NCBI GenBank assembly: GCA_024704765.1
Contig: JAKMXF010000316.1
Coordinates: 186,001-250,000 of the forward strand
DNA length: 64,000 nt
Reading direction: 5' to 3'
Source: Oopsacas minuta
Taxonomy: Eukaryota > Porifera > Hexactinellida > Lyssacinosida > Leucopsacidae
Shown: positions 35,201-46,603 of the stretch, in pieces
Numbering within the stretch: the stretch's first letter is position 1
How the letters are laid out: each line of letters opens with the position of its first letter
Translations under genes and position numbers: made by a program
Notes under the pieces: generated by a model
What the model was told of the DNA's origin: nothing
The model's input: only the letters and a program-made list of their open reading frames with translations
Database searches by the model: none

Positions 35201-36493
35201 TTTAGTAGTGTAATTAGGGTTGCCAGGCGGCTTTGAGCCGGACAATCTGGTTTGGAGTGATTTTTGTCCGGCTTTAGAGTCTAGAGTCAGGGAATGGACC
35301 AAGATTGTCCGGGTTTGGACAATTTTGATTCCTTTCAGACTACTCAGGACAGTCAATATCTTCTACACTCATCTAGGTTTGACTAAATCCTAGTAAACAC
35401 AGAAATGATCGCGCTCGCTACGCTAGCTCGTCATCAATTGGTAAGATACATCATCACCTCAAGAATTACACAACTGATTGTCCAGTGAACAACCTTGTAG
35501 AAGGTTAAACTCTATCCGCTCGCACGATCAATAGCAATTTTAGGATAATTATGTACTGAAAATTCTTCTATGTGAATAGATACGGATAATACAAGGGCCT
35601 CAACATCTTATCGGTGCTTGAAACCGATCTTTGGTAGAAACTACGGATTATCGCTGTATAATAAACCCAAAAAAGATTAGCGTATGTAGCTATTTTACAA
35701 TCATCACATAGCATAAAATACAAGAAAATTAATTAATTACCACAAAAATATCGATCCTTAAATCAATAATCATGTCACGAATTGTCAATCATAGGTATTG
35801 TAATGACACGAATTGTATGTATTCAATATAAAGCCACTAAATAGTATAAATGTACCATGAGTTGAAAATATTCAGGATTAGCATTTATTATCTAAATAGA
35901 AAGTCTGTACTGCAGTTGGAATAGGAAAAATTCAAATTTGACGTTAGTAGGGTCAAAATCTAAGGTATGGTTGATAAATTCACCTTAGTTATCTTAAATT
36001 ACTTACTTTAGAAGATATAATATTCTTTGAGTTCCTATTTGCATGATCGTGCATGGCTAAAAGAGTTGCAACTTGTGTTAACCTATGATAGATAATTTAC
36101 AAAGTGTTTAGTGATTTACACCATAATTACTATTACATACGGCATCAATTTTGTCACATCCTGCACTTGGAGTATAATACATTTCCGAGAAATGTGTACA
36201 CAGTTAACGCTACGTGTAAATAGATTCAATATAATTACCATCAAATTGGGCTATAATCATTTTCATTATAATCAGCACCCTTGAAAACATTCCTTGTACT
36301 ACTTAGGGATTTCAATATATTCCAGGCCCTACATCATATTTGCACAAATATATATCCACATTCTATTTAATGTATATTCGTATTTACCCATTACATTTAC
36401 CCATAAAATACAGTTGAAATTATTCAATTCGGACTAGCAATGTGTAAATATCACAAGCTCTTGCATAATACATTATATAGCCCTTTTGATATC
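35191..36493. other. hAT-type MITE remnant then unrecognised DNA
   Basis: 35213-35300 starts TAGGGTTGCCAGGCGGCTTT and contains GAGCCGGACAAT and an inverted TTTTTGTCCGGCTTT. The same family appears reversed at about 40600-40665 (TTTTTGTCCGGTCTGGACAA, GGCAAGCCTGG). TAGGGTTGCCA is a common hAT-type terminus. The remainder to 36493 shows nothing recognisable. Confidence 0.35.
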
Positions 36494-37473
36494 ATGGCCT
36501 CCCCTGACTTCAATTTGAAATTTGAACAACGGGCGGTAATAAAGTTTCATTTAAGGCTTGGTGAAACGCCGATTGATATATATGAAAGGATGCTGAAAAT
36601 ATATTCGGATGATGCTCTTTCGTATTCATATGTGAAATGATGGACCAAGAGATTTAGGGACGGTAGGGAGAGCCTGGAAGATGCGGCTAAATGGGGACGC
36701 CTTATTTCCGTTATCACACGCCACATACCATCGATATGAGCAAGGATATTGTAGTTGACGATCCCTACTCAACTATCCCTGAAGTGTTGATGACATTTAG
36801 ATCAACGATCTTGAATATAGAAATATTTCTTCCAGATGGACGCCGCATGTTCTCACAGAGAATAAGAAAAGTGCTCGCCTCTTTTATGCGAAGGAATTAT
36901 TGAAATTCTATCAGTATGCTAACTATCACAGGTCAACTGAGGTTTGCACAGGTGATGAGACCTGGATTAAACATACTGAGCCTCTGGTAAAAGAATAGAG
37001 CAAACGTGGCTCCCTAAAGGTGCAACCCCAAACACTAATCTCAGGCCTGACTTCCGTACAATGAAGGTTCTATACTGTATATTCTTTGATTTTCATGGTA
37101 TAGTAGCTTACCATTTGTGTCCCAAAGAAGCGTACCCTGACCGGACAATTTTACGTAGAGGAATGTTTGACGGAGGTAAGAATCATTACTATTCGAAGAG
37201 ATCAAGTTGTGGGGCCAAGGGATCCGAATATTGCAGGATTATAACAGACCTCACAAATCTAAGATTGTCGGTAAAATGCTGAGTGAAATGGGAATGGTTG
37301 AGTTGCCCCATCCTCCTCATAGCACTGATATATTGCCATGTGGTTTCTTGCTTTACGGTTTGGTCAAAAAGCATTCGGCAGGCAAGGTTCTTGACACAAG
37401 ACTTGTGCTCAGATACGAGCTTCATAAAACCCTTAAAGACATACCCGAAGAAGAGTTCAAAGAACAATTCTGA
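36494..37473 (+). pseudogene. mariner transposase, heavily decayed
   Basis: ATG at 36494 (MASPDFNLKFEQRAVIKFHL) followed by a helix-turn-helix interrupted by a stop (TKRFRDGRESLED in continuation). CTGDETWIKHTEPL near 36950-36990 is the first catalytic box. KSKIVGKMLSEMGMVELPHP and HSTDILPCGF near 37260-37350 match the second half, where YSPDLAPCDF has become HSTDILPCGF. Frameshifts occur throughout. The N-terminus resembles the mariner at 34.2 kb, so both belong to one lineage. Confidence 0.75.
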
Positions 37474-38645
37474 TGTGTATGGAGAGGTTAAAACTATGTG
37501 TCTCGCACAATTGCGAATATTTTGAGCATACCATGAAATGATAGATTTACCTATGATCTTATCTATGATTTTAGACTAATAGGCCAGGAATATATTGAAT
37601 GCCCCAAGTAGCTCTACTTTGAGATGATAACATGCACATCGAATTAAAGTCAAGAGAATCATAGAATAGCCTATATCACAAAACCATAAATTTTGGGAAT
37701 AAGACGATAAGATAGTGTAAATCATAAAAATTTTCCACGAAGTGCAATTTCTCACTCAATAACATAAGTTATTAAGTATCTGAAACAAAATTGGAGAAAA
37801 TTCAGGCAAGGTTTCCTAAACATGCGCGGTATTTTCACGATTTTAACCATCAATTCAAATCTCATTCTACCAGTTCGTTTCTTGGCATATTCTTAACAGT
37901 ATTCTACAATTTTATGCCCCGAAGTCAAAATCTGGTGTGTGTGTGTGTAATATTATGTTACAAATGCTCAAATAATAATTTCCCTTTGATCAAATTCACT
38001 CTAAGTTGGCTCATCTTTTGTTTATCCGAACAATAATCGATATTTTGGAGTTAATAAAGACTTAGAATGGCAGTGGTGTAGAAATAAATTTGTAACAATG
38101 GGACACCACTTAGAGGAGATTACTAATAATAATTTCATATCTGAATGTGGTCCATAGGAATCACTCTACATTTATTAAGTTGTAATATTTCGTTAATCTA
38201 GCTTTAATTTTGATTAGTCCAATAGTTATTATCATTACAGATACTTTTGGTCCTCTCTAATTATTCAGTTCTCCAATTATCCAGGTTCTCTAATTGTCCG
38301 CTGGTGATAATTATAGAGACAAACTGTAATGATGATTAAAATATGCGAATTATACCAATTCACAGTAAATATAATATCGCTATCAGTATTTACATATAGT
38401 TGTAATAATTCCAATATATAAATCAAAATAATAGAAACCAGCGGAATTGTTGGCGAATTGAGACCGTGGAATGCAAAAAGTATTAAAGTAAAATTTGGAG
38501 CATTCGATTATCTCGGAATACTCTAGCTTGAAGAAAAACATAGAATAATTCAGCGGCGGTGATGAGAAACAAGTTGGTATATACCTCAAAATATCATAGC
38601 CTACAGAAAGTTCGCTCATATATATGTATTGCATGCAAATCGTGA
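37474..38645. other. Intronic DNA with one MITE end
   Basis: 38255-38330 (CCAATTATCCAGGTTCTCTAATTGTCC, then ATAGAGACAAACTGTA) looks like the right half of a pogo-type MITE. Its left half was not located. No gene seen. Confidence 0.35.
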
Positions 38646-38702
38646 AATTGCCCATTTCATGCATTGGGCAAACAAATTGCTCAATGGGTGAAATGGGCAA
38701 TT
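38646..38702. repeat. Near-perfect 26-bp inverted repeat (hairpin)
   Basis: AATTGCCCATTTCA opens the left arm and TGAAATGGGCAATT closes the right arm. The inner parts (ATTGGGCAA / TTGCTCAAT) also pair and a 5-base loop (ACAAA) separates them. Further copies of CATTTCATG(T/A)AATG follow to about 38790. It may be a tiny fold-back MITE or a transcribed hairpin. Confidence 0.6.
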
Positions 38703-38989
38703 GTATTGTCCATTTCATTGAATAGATATTTGGTTACTCATTTCATGTAATGGTCTTTCAAATTATTGTACACTTCATGAAATGTGCAATGCTGTTGTCT
38801 TAGTAACATGTTAATCATATATAATCAATTTTCAACACCAATTATGATTACACTCTTCCTTATTGAATATAATGTTGTCTTAATAACACTTAGTTATGAG
38901 TGCATATCAAAGCATTCTTCATTTATAAATTATCTCAATTCGGCAACATCAATGCTTTTGTTTTTCTCTTTGGTGAATTAATCATAGAT
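38703..38989. other. Spacer with CATTTCAT-type repeats
   Basis: Short imperfect repeats of TCATTTCAT/TTTCATG continue to 38790. The rest is featureless. Confidence 0.4.
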
Positions 38990-39710
38990 ATGGAGGAGAT
39001 AGTGGCAGAAAATCAAACTCCATGGGATAGGAATTATGAAAAATACGTCGTCGATGTCTTGAGACGTGGAAAAACGGAGAATCTCATCCAAGAGAATGTT
39101 ATAATATATTGAATGTTTATTCCTTAGTATCTATTGGATCTGTTGCTAAGGTTACTAAGCGGAATGGAAAATACATGGCAACAAAGGAGGAAGTTATTAA
39201 TGTGATATTTTCTATGCATATCGCAACAGGCCATGGAAGTGAAAAGAAAACTCACAAAAAGATACAAGATAAATTTGCTAATATCTCGCGTTACCTTGTC
39301 CAGGAATTTATAAAACGTTGCGAAAGATGTGCAGAGAAGAGAGCAAACGAGAGACTGCTTCGGGCGTAGTTATACGTCCTCTAACAGTGAAAGACTTAAG
39401 TGAACGTGGCCAGGTGGATCTTGTTAATATGCAAACTATCCAAGATGGTAATTTCAGATTTATATTACATTACATGGAATATCTAACAAAATTCCATGTT
39501 ATTCGTCCTCTACAAAGAAAAACAGCTACAGAAGTTGCAAATCAATTGCTTCTGATTTTCCTAGACTTTGGAGCACCAAATATCTTACAATCAGATAATG
39601 GTCGTGAATTTACGGGACAAGTGATTCAAGAACTTTCAACTCTNNNNNNNNNNNNNNNNNNNNNNNNNNNNNGTTGAAAGCAAGCGTTGAATGGTCAGAC
39701 TAAGGATAGA
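38990..39710 (+). pseudogene. KRBA2/SCAND3-like integrase fragment, interrupted by assembly gap
   Basis: Plus-strand frames read in series: MEEIVAENQTPWDRNYEKYV, then GKYMATKEEVINVIFSMHIA and KRCERCAEKRANE, an HHCC-type zinc segment (HxxxGH...CERC). The integrase core follows: GQVDLVNMQTIQDGNFRFIL (first Asp) and LGAP-like FGAPNILQSDNGREF (second Asp). The order and wording match the retroviral-type integrase domain of KRBA2/SCAND3-like cellular and transposon proteins. Stops or frameshifts near 39110 and 39365 break it. The third acidic residue would fall in or after the run of 29 N at 39644-39672. GTTGAAAGCAAGCG just after the gap may be the VE-S/R segment that follows. Confidence 0.65.
39644..39672. 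other. Assembly gap (29 N)
   Basis: A run of 29 undetermined bases inside the integrase fragment. The true gap size is unknown. Confidence 0.98.
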
Positions 39711-39947
39711 ATGGTAAGAGACGCAAGTCCCAATTGACAATGCTTCGGGGTCTCTAACTATTTCCATTTCATTTATTAGGCTTATTTCCCTACGATATTG
39801 CGAGACAAGCTTATAGGAAGGAAGCTTAACATCACCTTTGAGAATTCTTTTCAGATTCGTGTATTAACTCGCCCCAATTTCTAAACTGTCCAATATATAA
39901 GCACATTTAGAGATTTGTACTTTGTTCAATACACCGCTAAAAGATCC

Positions 39948-40463
39948 CTAATCAATTATTTCTCTGCACATGTCTGAAGTATCACGGTAATAGGATTTAT
40001 TTGAGACTAATTCTAAAGCTAGAGCGAGTAGTTGTTTAGGCTCAATCATTTCTCTCTCTACTAAAAAGTCCACATGCTCTAAAAGAACACCAAGTCTTGA
40101 TCTGGAAGTCTTCATGTGACATTCGAGAATATGCTTCCGGGATTCAGTTACAATCTGTTCTGAAAAGTTTCGATTTTCAGAATCAGTGACTAAAGAAAAT
40201 TCAGGATCAAGCGATATTCTCTTTCTTGGATTGGATATTGTTAGATGAGTAGAGTAGAAAATCATATTATCCCATGTTTCAAGATCCTTCCTGCGGTAAG
40301 CCTCTCTGGATGTTAGAAGTGATTTAAATTTTAAATGGAGAGTAGCAGTTTCTTCATCGGATAAATGGTTGTTCTCAATAAGCTTCTTAACAGAGACTAT
40401 AAAACTTCTGCCATTCGAAATATACAAATTATATGCCTCATTATTCGTGATTTGTACAGACAT
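39948..40463 (-). CDS. Unrecognised 171-codon ORF (hypothetical)
   Basis: From an ATG at 40463 (MSVQITNNEAYNLYISNGRS) to a stop at 39948. The composition is mixed and protein-like: charged helices (LKFKSLLTSREAYRRKDLE), a basic patch (ISNPRKRISLDPEF) and an ending YRDTSDMCREIID. There is no signal peptide or membrane segment and I recognise no domain. It lies inside the CFAP46 intron on the same strand. The flanking CFAP46 exons already fit together in phase 0 without it, and its length (a multiple of three without clear splice sites) does not demand an exon. It could be a nested single-exon gene, a retrocopy or part of a mobile element. Confidence 0.4.
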   Translation of the reverse strand: MSVQITNNEAYNLYISNGRSFIVSVKKLIENNHLSDEETATLHLKFKSLLTSREAYRRKDLETWDNMIFYSTHLTISNPRKRISLDPEFSLVTDSENRNFSEQIVTESRKHILECHMKTSRSRLGVLLEHVDFLVEREMIEPKQLLALALELVSNKSYYRDTSDMCREIID

Positions 40464-41473
40464 GATCCGCAAAAGGGCTACTTTAACATAGAAACATTAT
40501 GATATGTGATTGTAGGGTATTGGAATAACTAATAACCAGCAAAATATAGAATTTTACTGAAAAAATTTAAATCGTATGAAAAATATATATTTCGGATTTT
40601 TGTCCGGTCTGGACAATGAATGACGTGATAAATTTTTGGGCAGCTTTTGGCAAGCCTGGAAAGTGATTAAATAGTTGACTAAATATAGCAACATTACGTA
40701 TATATTAACAGCGTTTTGTCAAATTTTGTCAAACAAGAGATGCTACACTTCAATCAATGAGAAAAATTCCATATTATAACTTTGGGAGGGCCAAACTAGA
40801 CACCCGGAAAAAGTACAAATGAATATCTAGACTAACCTATCAATGATTAAATTGTTGTTATAATATAGATTTATTATAAGATGTTTTTCACTCTGATATT
40901 TAGTATTTAAGTCAAATATGATTACTTGCATTACGGCATAGGAATTTACGGTTTGAAAATATATTTCTATTATTAGAAACACATAACAAAGTTGTGCGTA
41001 GTTAGGATTCCTAACTGCTTCTAATGCTGCCAATGATATTTTCGTACTAATTGAACTATGGAGAATTCGAAAAATGCATTGAAATATGTTTTTTCAAATA
41101 TGCCTATAGAATTGCGAAGTACAACAAAATTTACAATACAATACACACACCAGCTTGAGAATCAGGTATTCTCGGAATATGCGGGCGCTCTTATAAAGAT
41201 TTCTGAATAAGAACTTATAAAGGTTCTAAACTAGAACCTTGCGGCACTCCAATTTCGGCGGCAAATGTTCTCATTGTGCCAAGCCCACGAACTGCTCCAA
41301 GTTTCTCTTCATACTAATCCATAATAGTATTTTAGATCGAAATTGTATAGATTCTCAACAAATTATATGTTACGATTAAAGATTACGAACTTACACAAAC
41401 ACAACTTCACAGATCACAACCTCCTGTGTCGTTGGGGAACAGACTCATGTCAATTCAAATTCAATCTCACATA
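40464..41473. other. Intronic DNA: hAT-MITE remnant and a LINE scrap
   Basis: 40600-40665 is the reversed partner of the TAGGGTTGCCA repeat at 35.2 kb. The LINE fragment is listed separately. No other gene seen. Confidence 0.4.
41175..41285 (-). pseudogene. Non-LTR retrotransposon reverse-transcriptase scrap
   Basis: Minus-strand reading FAAEIGVPQGSSLEPL contains the GVPQGS motif of LINE reverse transcriptases, usually followed by LGPLLF. A stop follows immediately. Only about 35 codons are recognisable. It is the only retrotransposon RT signal I found in the window. Confidence 0.45.
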
Positions 41474-42808
41474 CAGTCTCTTACATAATAATTCGAAATT
41501 TTAATATACTTTGAAAATATACCATAACTTAATAGAATCATTGTGTATTTGAAAGTGAATACATATTTTGAATTGTATAATAGTACATACGTAATTCGAT
41601 TGTTTTATTTTGTTCAATTAATCAACTTCTCGAACATTTCTCTCTTCTGTAATAATTGTTGTGACGTCATTTCGTATTATTCGTAAGTTTACCATTTATC
41701 TTCTCTTGTCTTAAGTATTAGCTATTTCAGATGGCACAATTGGATAAGAGAAATACTATCAAGTTATTACTAGAAGCTAACAGCCATAGCTCAAAAGAAA
41801 TTGCTCAAACTGTTCATGTAAGCTTGTCTACTGTATATTATTTAAAGGCCAAACTAGAAAAAGGAAATGATATCTCCCATCAAAAAGGAGCTGGAAGGCC
41901 ATGCTAATTGAGAAATAGGATTAAACAGTCTATTAGCCAACAAATAAGACAAAAACCATACTTGTCACTAAGAACATTGGCAAGTAGAGCTCCTATACCT
42001 GTATCCTACCAGACTGTACGCCGAGCCTTAGTCGATTCCAAATATTCTAAGAAATATCCCACAAAAGTACTTATGCTGAGTGAAACAAATCGATTTTATC
42101 GTGTCCAATTGGCAAAGAAGTTTAAATACCCCAAAAGCAATGGGCCAAGACTGTTTTTGCTGATGAAATGTCGATTTGGCTGTCCAGGGGTCGAATGAAG
42201 ATGTGGACAAAAGCCGATCAGAAAAGATTTGTCCCCACCACTAAACATACTCCAAAAATAAATGTTTGGGGGCATTCTCCTCCATTGGAACTTTCCATTT
42301 GTGCATATTTACAACTAATATGGACAGTTCATTATTCCTAGACATACTTCAAGGTCATCTCCTAACTCAGGCCGAAGTTTTCCATGGAAATGATTGGCAA
42401 CTAGTAATGGATAACGATCCTAAGCATACAGCGACAAAGGTTAAGAATTGGTTGAGTACTAATTTACCAAAAGTACTTCCGTGGCCATCACAAAGCCCCG
42501 ATCTCAATCCTATTGAAAATCTGTTCGCGTGGGTTAAGCAAGATTTAACTAAGCAAGGCCCAAAGACAATTTCAAAGCTGAAGAAAATGCTGGAAATTAC
42601 CTGGAGCAGGCTAGAATCAAATTTTCTAGAGCCATATTGGTCTTCAATGCCACGTAGGTGTCAAATAGTCATTACTCAAGAGGTCTACCAATTAAATATT
42701 GATTATACACCTCTTGAGAATATTTTAGTCAATTTTAGTATTGTGTAAGAGTAAATCCGATCGTATGATAAACTAATCCATGATTCCAAATAATTAAGTA
42801 ACAGACTG
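41474..42808 (+). mobile_element. Tc1-like transposon (DD34E)
   Basis: TA at 41472-41473 and 42809-42810 flanks termini CAGTCTCTTACATAATAATT and AATTAAGTAACAGACTG, which are imperfect inverted repeats. The 1,335-bp length is close to that of the Tc1 copy at 21.3 kb and the encoded proteins are related, so they are two members of one lineage. Confidence 0.85.
41731..42748 (+). pseudogene. Tc1-like DD34E transposase, few lesions
   Basis: ATG at 41731 (MAQLDKRNTIKLLLEANSHS), helix-turn-helix SSKEIAQTVHVSLSTVYYL and a GAGRPC linker followed by a TAA stop (41905-41907). A second DNA-binding segment is QQIRQKPYLSLRTLASRAPI. Catalytic boxes: VFADEMSIWL (first Asp, reached after an indel near 42145), VMDNDPKHTA (second Asp) and WPSQSPDLNPIENLFAWVK (Glu) with 34 intervening residues. 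A further indel lies near 42275. All three catalytic acids survive, unlike the 21.5-kb copy. The protein ends normally at 42748. Confidence 0.85.
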
Positions 42809-43637
42809 TATGTTGATTTATTCAACACACCTTCATCCTCCCATTATATCTCAATGACACAGTAATTTCTCTAAGACCGAAGAATTCAATATTACAAGAA
42901 AGTAAATTTCAGGTAATGAGATTCAATGGTTGTGTTGAGTAATATAAATATTTATGGAAATATCTCTAGATTAGATAACAAGACAAAAATAACTAATTGA
43001 ACGGATAGACAATTTAGAACAATAGTTCGTACAGTTACGTTACAGGTAAGACAAATTTGTGAGAGTTTTAAATAAGTACAACATTTGTGTTCGTGTGTGT
43101 ATTTGGAGTGTACTATAAATAATAAAAAAATATCAAGTATTTCTTTCTCGCAACTTGACTACCTAAAGGAATTAGGGATGGACAAATCTGATATAGATCA
43201 GCCAACATTGGACCATTTAGTAGGGAGACTACGTTAATTAAGAAGCAAAGGGTCCATTAAAACAACATTAACATAAATTACTGGATTATTTAATTAATGA
43301 TCTTCTATGATGCATTCCAGGTCTAAATGGAAGTGAAAATTCTGATTAACTTAATTGGGAATTAATTAATTACATTTTTCCCGCTATATCAATACTTTGA
43401 TCGTCATTGATATAAGCACTTAACTTTGCAACTATTTACAGATGAATACTAATCAACATTTACAAGAAGAGTGGGTGGTCGCAGACCTGGTGGGCGGAAA
43501 CCAGGGCGTGGTGGCTATGGCCACCCTTATTAACTAACTTGGTAAGAACATATGAGAACATAGTAATGGTGAGTACACATTGTAATCACAATCTATATAA
43601 ATCAACCGCTCACCACATATTTCAATTTAGAGCGAAG
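42809..43637. other. Non-coding stretch with two small coding-like islands
   Basis: 43154-43236 reads LDYLKELGMDKSDIDQPTLD before a stop. 43465-43530 reads as an RGG-like peptide (RRVGGRRPGGRKPGRGGYG, then HPY and a stop). Neither is bounded by convincing splice sites. They could be exons of an undetected plus-strand gene leading to the polyQ ORF. Confidence 0.3.
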
Positions 43638-43707
43638 ATGGGAGCCGCCAGAGGGCGGAAAGGAGGGGACACAACTTCTTCGCTGCCGGAGGAGCCTCAA
43701 CATCATC

Positions 43708-43805
<98 letters not shown>

Positions 43806-43898
43806 ACAACCACAAGAACCACCAAGAGCACAACTAGAACAAGAACCACAACAACAACCTATGTGAGGTGTCTGTGTCTGAATTTCGTATTTGTTTAG
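43638..43898 (+). CDS. Polyglutamine ORF of unknown function
   Basis: ATG at 43638 in a good start context (GCGAAGATGG) opens MGAARGRKGGDTTSSLPEEP, then HH, about 33 Gln, then a Thr/Arg-rich tail. The frame ends at 43898. The first 60 bases are GC-richer than the surroundings, as in a real exon. The glutamine tract is a pure CAA run. No domain is recognisable. The ORF may be a first exon, or merely an open frame across a microsatellite. It lies within the CFAP46 intron on the opposite strand. Confidence 0.3.
43707..43805. repeat. (CAA)n microsatellite, about 33 uninterrupted units
   Basis: Pure CAA trinucleotide run of about 99 bp, followed by a degenerate CAA/AAC-rich stretch to 43860. It codes Gln in the polyQ ORF frame. 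Confidence 0.95.
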
Positions 43899-44076
43899 TT
43901 CGTGTTGGGAATATTGTATAAAAGTTAAATATATCTTAGAATCAATTAAACAGCTTAAATGTAGAAAAATTGGGTATTAAGGAATTAATTTAACACTAAA
44001 TTGTTGAGGTTGTAGCATAAAGTTATAGAGGGTATTGGGAGCATGCTCCCAATACATCTCGAGTTAAATTTTAATA

Positions 44077-44830
44077 ATGTCAAATATCAATAATTTAATC
44101 TCACAGTATAGAGAAAGAACTCAATTGATCTTCCTGATTTTGCATATTCAAGTTTCTCAAATGTACGTTAATTGTGGTTTTATGAATAAAAAGTTAACGA
44201 ATTTCAAAATTGAGATAGAATCATACTTTCAACGACTATCCTGGGGTAATAGAGTATGCTTAGTCTGAATATGATATTGTAAACAACATTTTGTGAATAT
44301 TTGTTTACTTTTAGGTACATAATGTAAACAAATTTCAAAATTGAGGTAGAATCATACTTTCAACGACGATACTGTGGTAATCAAGCATGTGGAGCACGAA
44401 TATGGTATTGTAAACAACATCAATATAAATAAATCTCAATTGTTGATTATCAGTGTATTTTCCGTTGATATGTAATATATTGTTGGATTTATGAATTGGC
44501 TTGCTCCAGATGGCTACACGGGGCCACACAGTACACTGAATCCGAATTTTGAATTATCAAATTCATATATGTGAATGAATTGTTGTTTTAATGAATATAC
44601 AAGAAATAAATTGGCAAAATCTCAAATTTACGTAGATAATTGATCTCAACGGCCTCTAAAGGGCTTATATCTTACAAATTAATTCAATAATATACATTCC
44701 ATATATGTATTTTTGTGAATTATATTGTCCTAACTCTATCTATATTATAACCAAAAGCCAGTAAATCTGGCTGCCTCGAGGGCAATGCGAAGAGATCATC
44801 GCGAAGCAACTAGCTGTCCGATCGTAGCGA
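44077..44830. repeat. Helitron-like element with about three tandem units
   Basis: Repeated units of roughly 145 bp share AATTTCAAAATTGAG(A/G)TAG, ATCATACTTTCAACGAC and GGTAAT..AG(T/C)ATG. Unit starts are near 44187 and 44330 and a more diverged unit continues to 44640. The array ends in a GC-rich segment (CTGCCTCGAGGGCAATGCGA, ATCATCGCGAAGC, ATCGTAGCGAGC) like the one at 20.45-20.52 kb. Same family as 19926-20560. Confidence 0.5.
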
Positions 44831-46603
44831 GCCCTGATCGGCTTGGAAGTTGTTTCATACATCTGCAAGCACTCATTAGAGTGCTATGATTTGGTATCCT
44901 GGCAACAGCTTCTGCCTTGGGCCCTCCGTTGCCATTTTGCATACCCGATTTGATAGTGTCCAGTAACAGGTGAATGTAAATCCAATACCTTAGCCTCCAT
45001 AATGTAAAACGTTCCATTCTTCTCTACAGATTGATTCATCAATGTATCTCCGACTCAGTTTAGTGGTTAGATTCAAGTTTCTGAGACCTATCTAATATCC
45101 AGTGTATCTTTAAGCTATTTCACATGGCTGACTGGCACGTGAGGTGACAAAATGTACTTATGGAAAGGAAATAAAGCAGATGCACAAATTTGGTGGAGTC
45201 GACGGGGGTAGAAATTTCGTATGCCATGTTCAAGAGACCGGCAGCATTCACACGAATCTTGACATCGTTAGAATAATTTGGGACCTCGTCAAAAAAGGTG
45301 ACTATCCTTTTGTAGTTGAAAATATCGAATCGAGGCTTGCCTGTGTAATGAAAAATCGAGTGCGACATAGTGGGCCAATAGCTCCACATCCGTACTTTGT
45401 TCTGTCTCATCTTCTGCAATCAACTCATAATATAGCTCTGGGTTGGTTCGTGTGCACTAGGACCTCAGGTTAAGTTTGGCACTGTGCATGCAAGATTTTT
45501 CTGAGAACATGGGGAAATTCGATTACAGTAGCGAATACGTCAACTTTCTAAGCCCATGCTTGATAACCAGTTCAAGCATGTGCCATTGTTGTATGAAAAT
45601 ATTGATTTGATTGAATTTCTGTAACTCTTGTTCGGACCTCAGTGAGGTGTCCTTCGTCATGGATCCAAATCATACCATTGGTCCAGGCAGGATTTTATCT
45701 TAAGCGACCCTTTGCTTATGTTTCCCAACATACTGACGGGCAGGCCTGTTAAAGTGTCAGCGGTGTCCTTGGTATTATATAAACGATAAAATATTCCGAA
45801 ACTTCAACATCCCAAGAGACTGTTCTTAGGACGATAGCCACTTGCTCAACTGTTGCACAGCCAGTGGTCTCATTCATAATTGCTGACACTCACCAATGTT
45901 CTGAGAACCTCATTACCAGAGACCCAATGAGAAGTTGAATCGCTTTGTATAAGTATTTTTCGAGAGAAGCAGAAAACTTCTAATCCCTGTCTTTCTAGTA
46001 ATTTACCGTTTGAATAATGGTACGAATAGCCAATGGTTTTCTATTTACTGTTCGCTGAACTGATCCGTCAACTGGTTCCAGATAGAATATTCTTGGCAAA
46101 TTCAACTCACAAATCTCAGAGCCTGCCAAAGACTGGAGTTATCCTGCTCCCTCGACCTTCCCCATACACTCCATACTTTCTCATACAAGTACTCGATTAC
46201 ATCACTTGCTTGGCTCCTTGTTCTTCATGCAGATTGATGGGACCGTCTTTAGCCCTCTTTCAAATGCCTCAGAAAGCTTTTTCAAATGCAGGATTAAGCT
46301 CGATCCATGGAATGTCGAGTTAACATAAGGGATTAAAATGACGAGACATAGCAAGTAATCAATATTATATCTGATCCAAGGTTACATTGTAACATGGATT
46401 TAAGGAAGAAGGTACGACCAAGATAATTCTAAAAATACATCAATTTAAATAATATTTAGGTCATTTCAAACTACGGATCACCCCCCCCATCACATTGACA
46501 ATAAGGTATAACTGACATGTAATAAAATCATTGATTTCAAAATAGTCCTTTTGATAAGAATATAATCCTCTAACCAGTCTATCCATTAATGAAATGTCCT
46601 TTT
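44831..46603. other. No gene recognised
   Basis: ORFs of 96-109 codons exist on both strands (45120-45473 and 46033-46323) but none shows a motif I can name. The opposing ORFs at 45.1-45.5 kb overlap and at most one could be real. Confidence 0.4.

Noticed and set aside
43602-43833. Poly-Leu and poly-Val ORFs on the minus strand
   Set aside because: They are antisense readings of the CAA microsatellite.
46033-46323. Possible retroelement reverse-transcriptase segment on the minus strand (IPWIELNPAFEKAF)
   Set aside because: Needs several frame changes and lacks any catalytic YxDD or GVPQG box.
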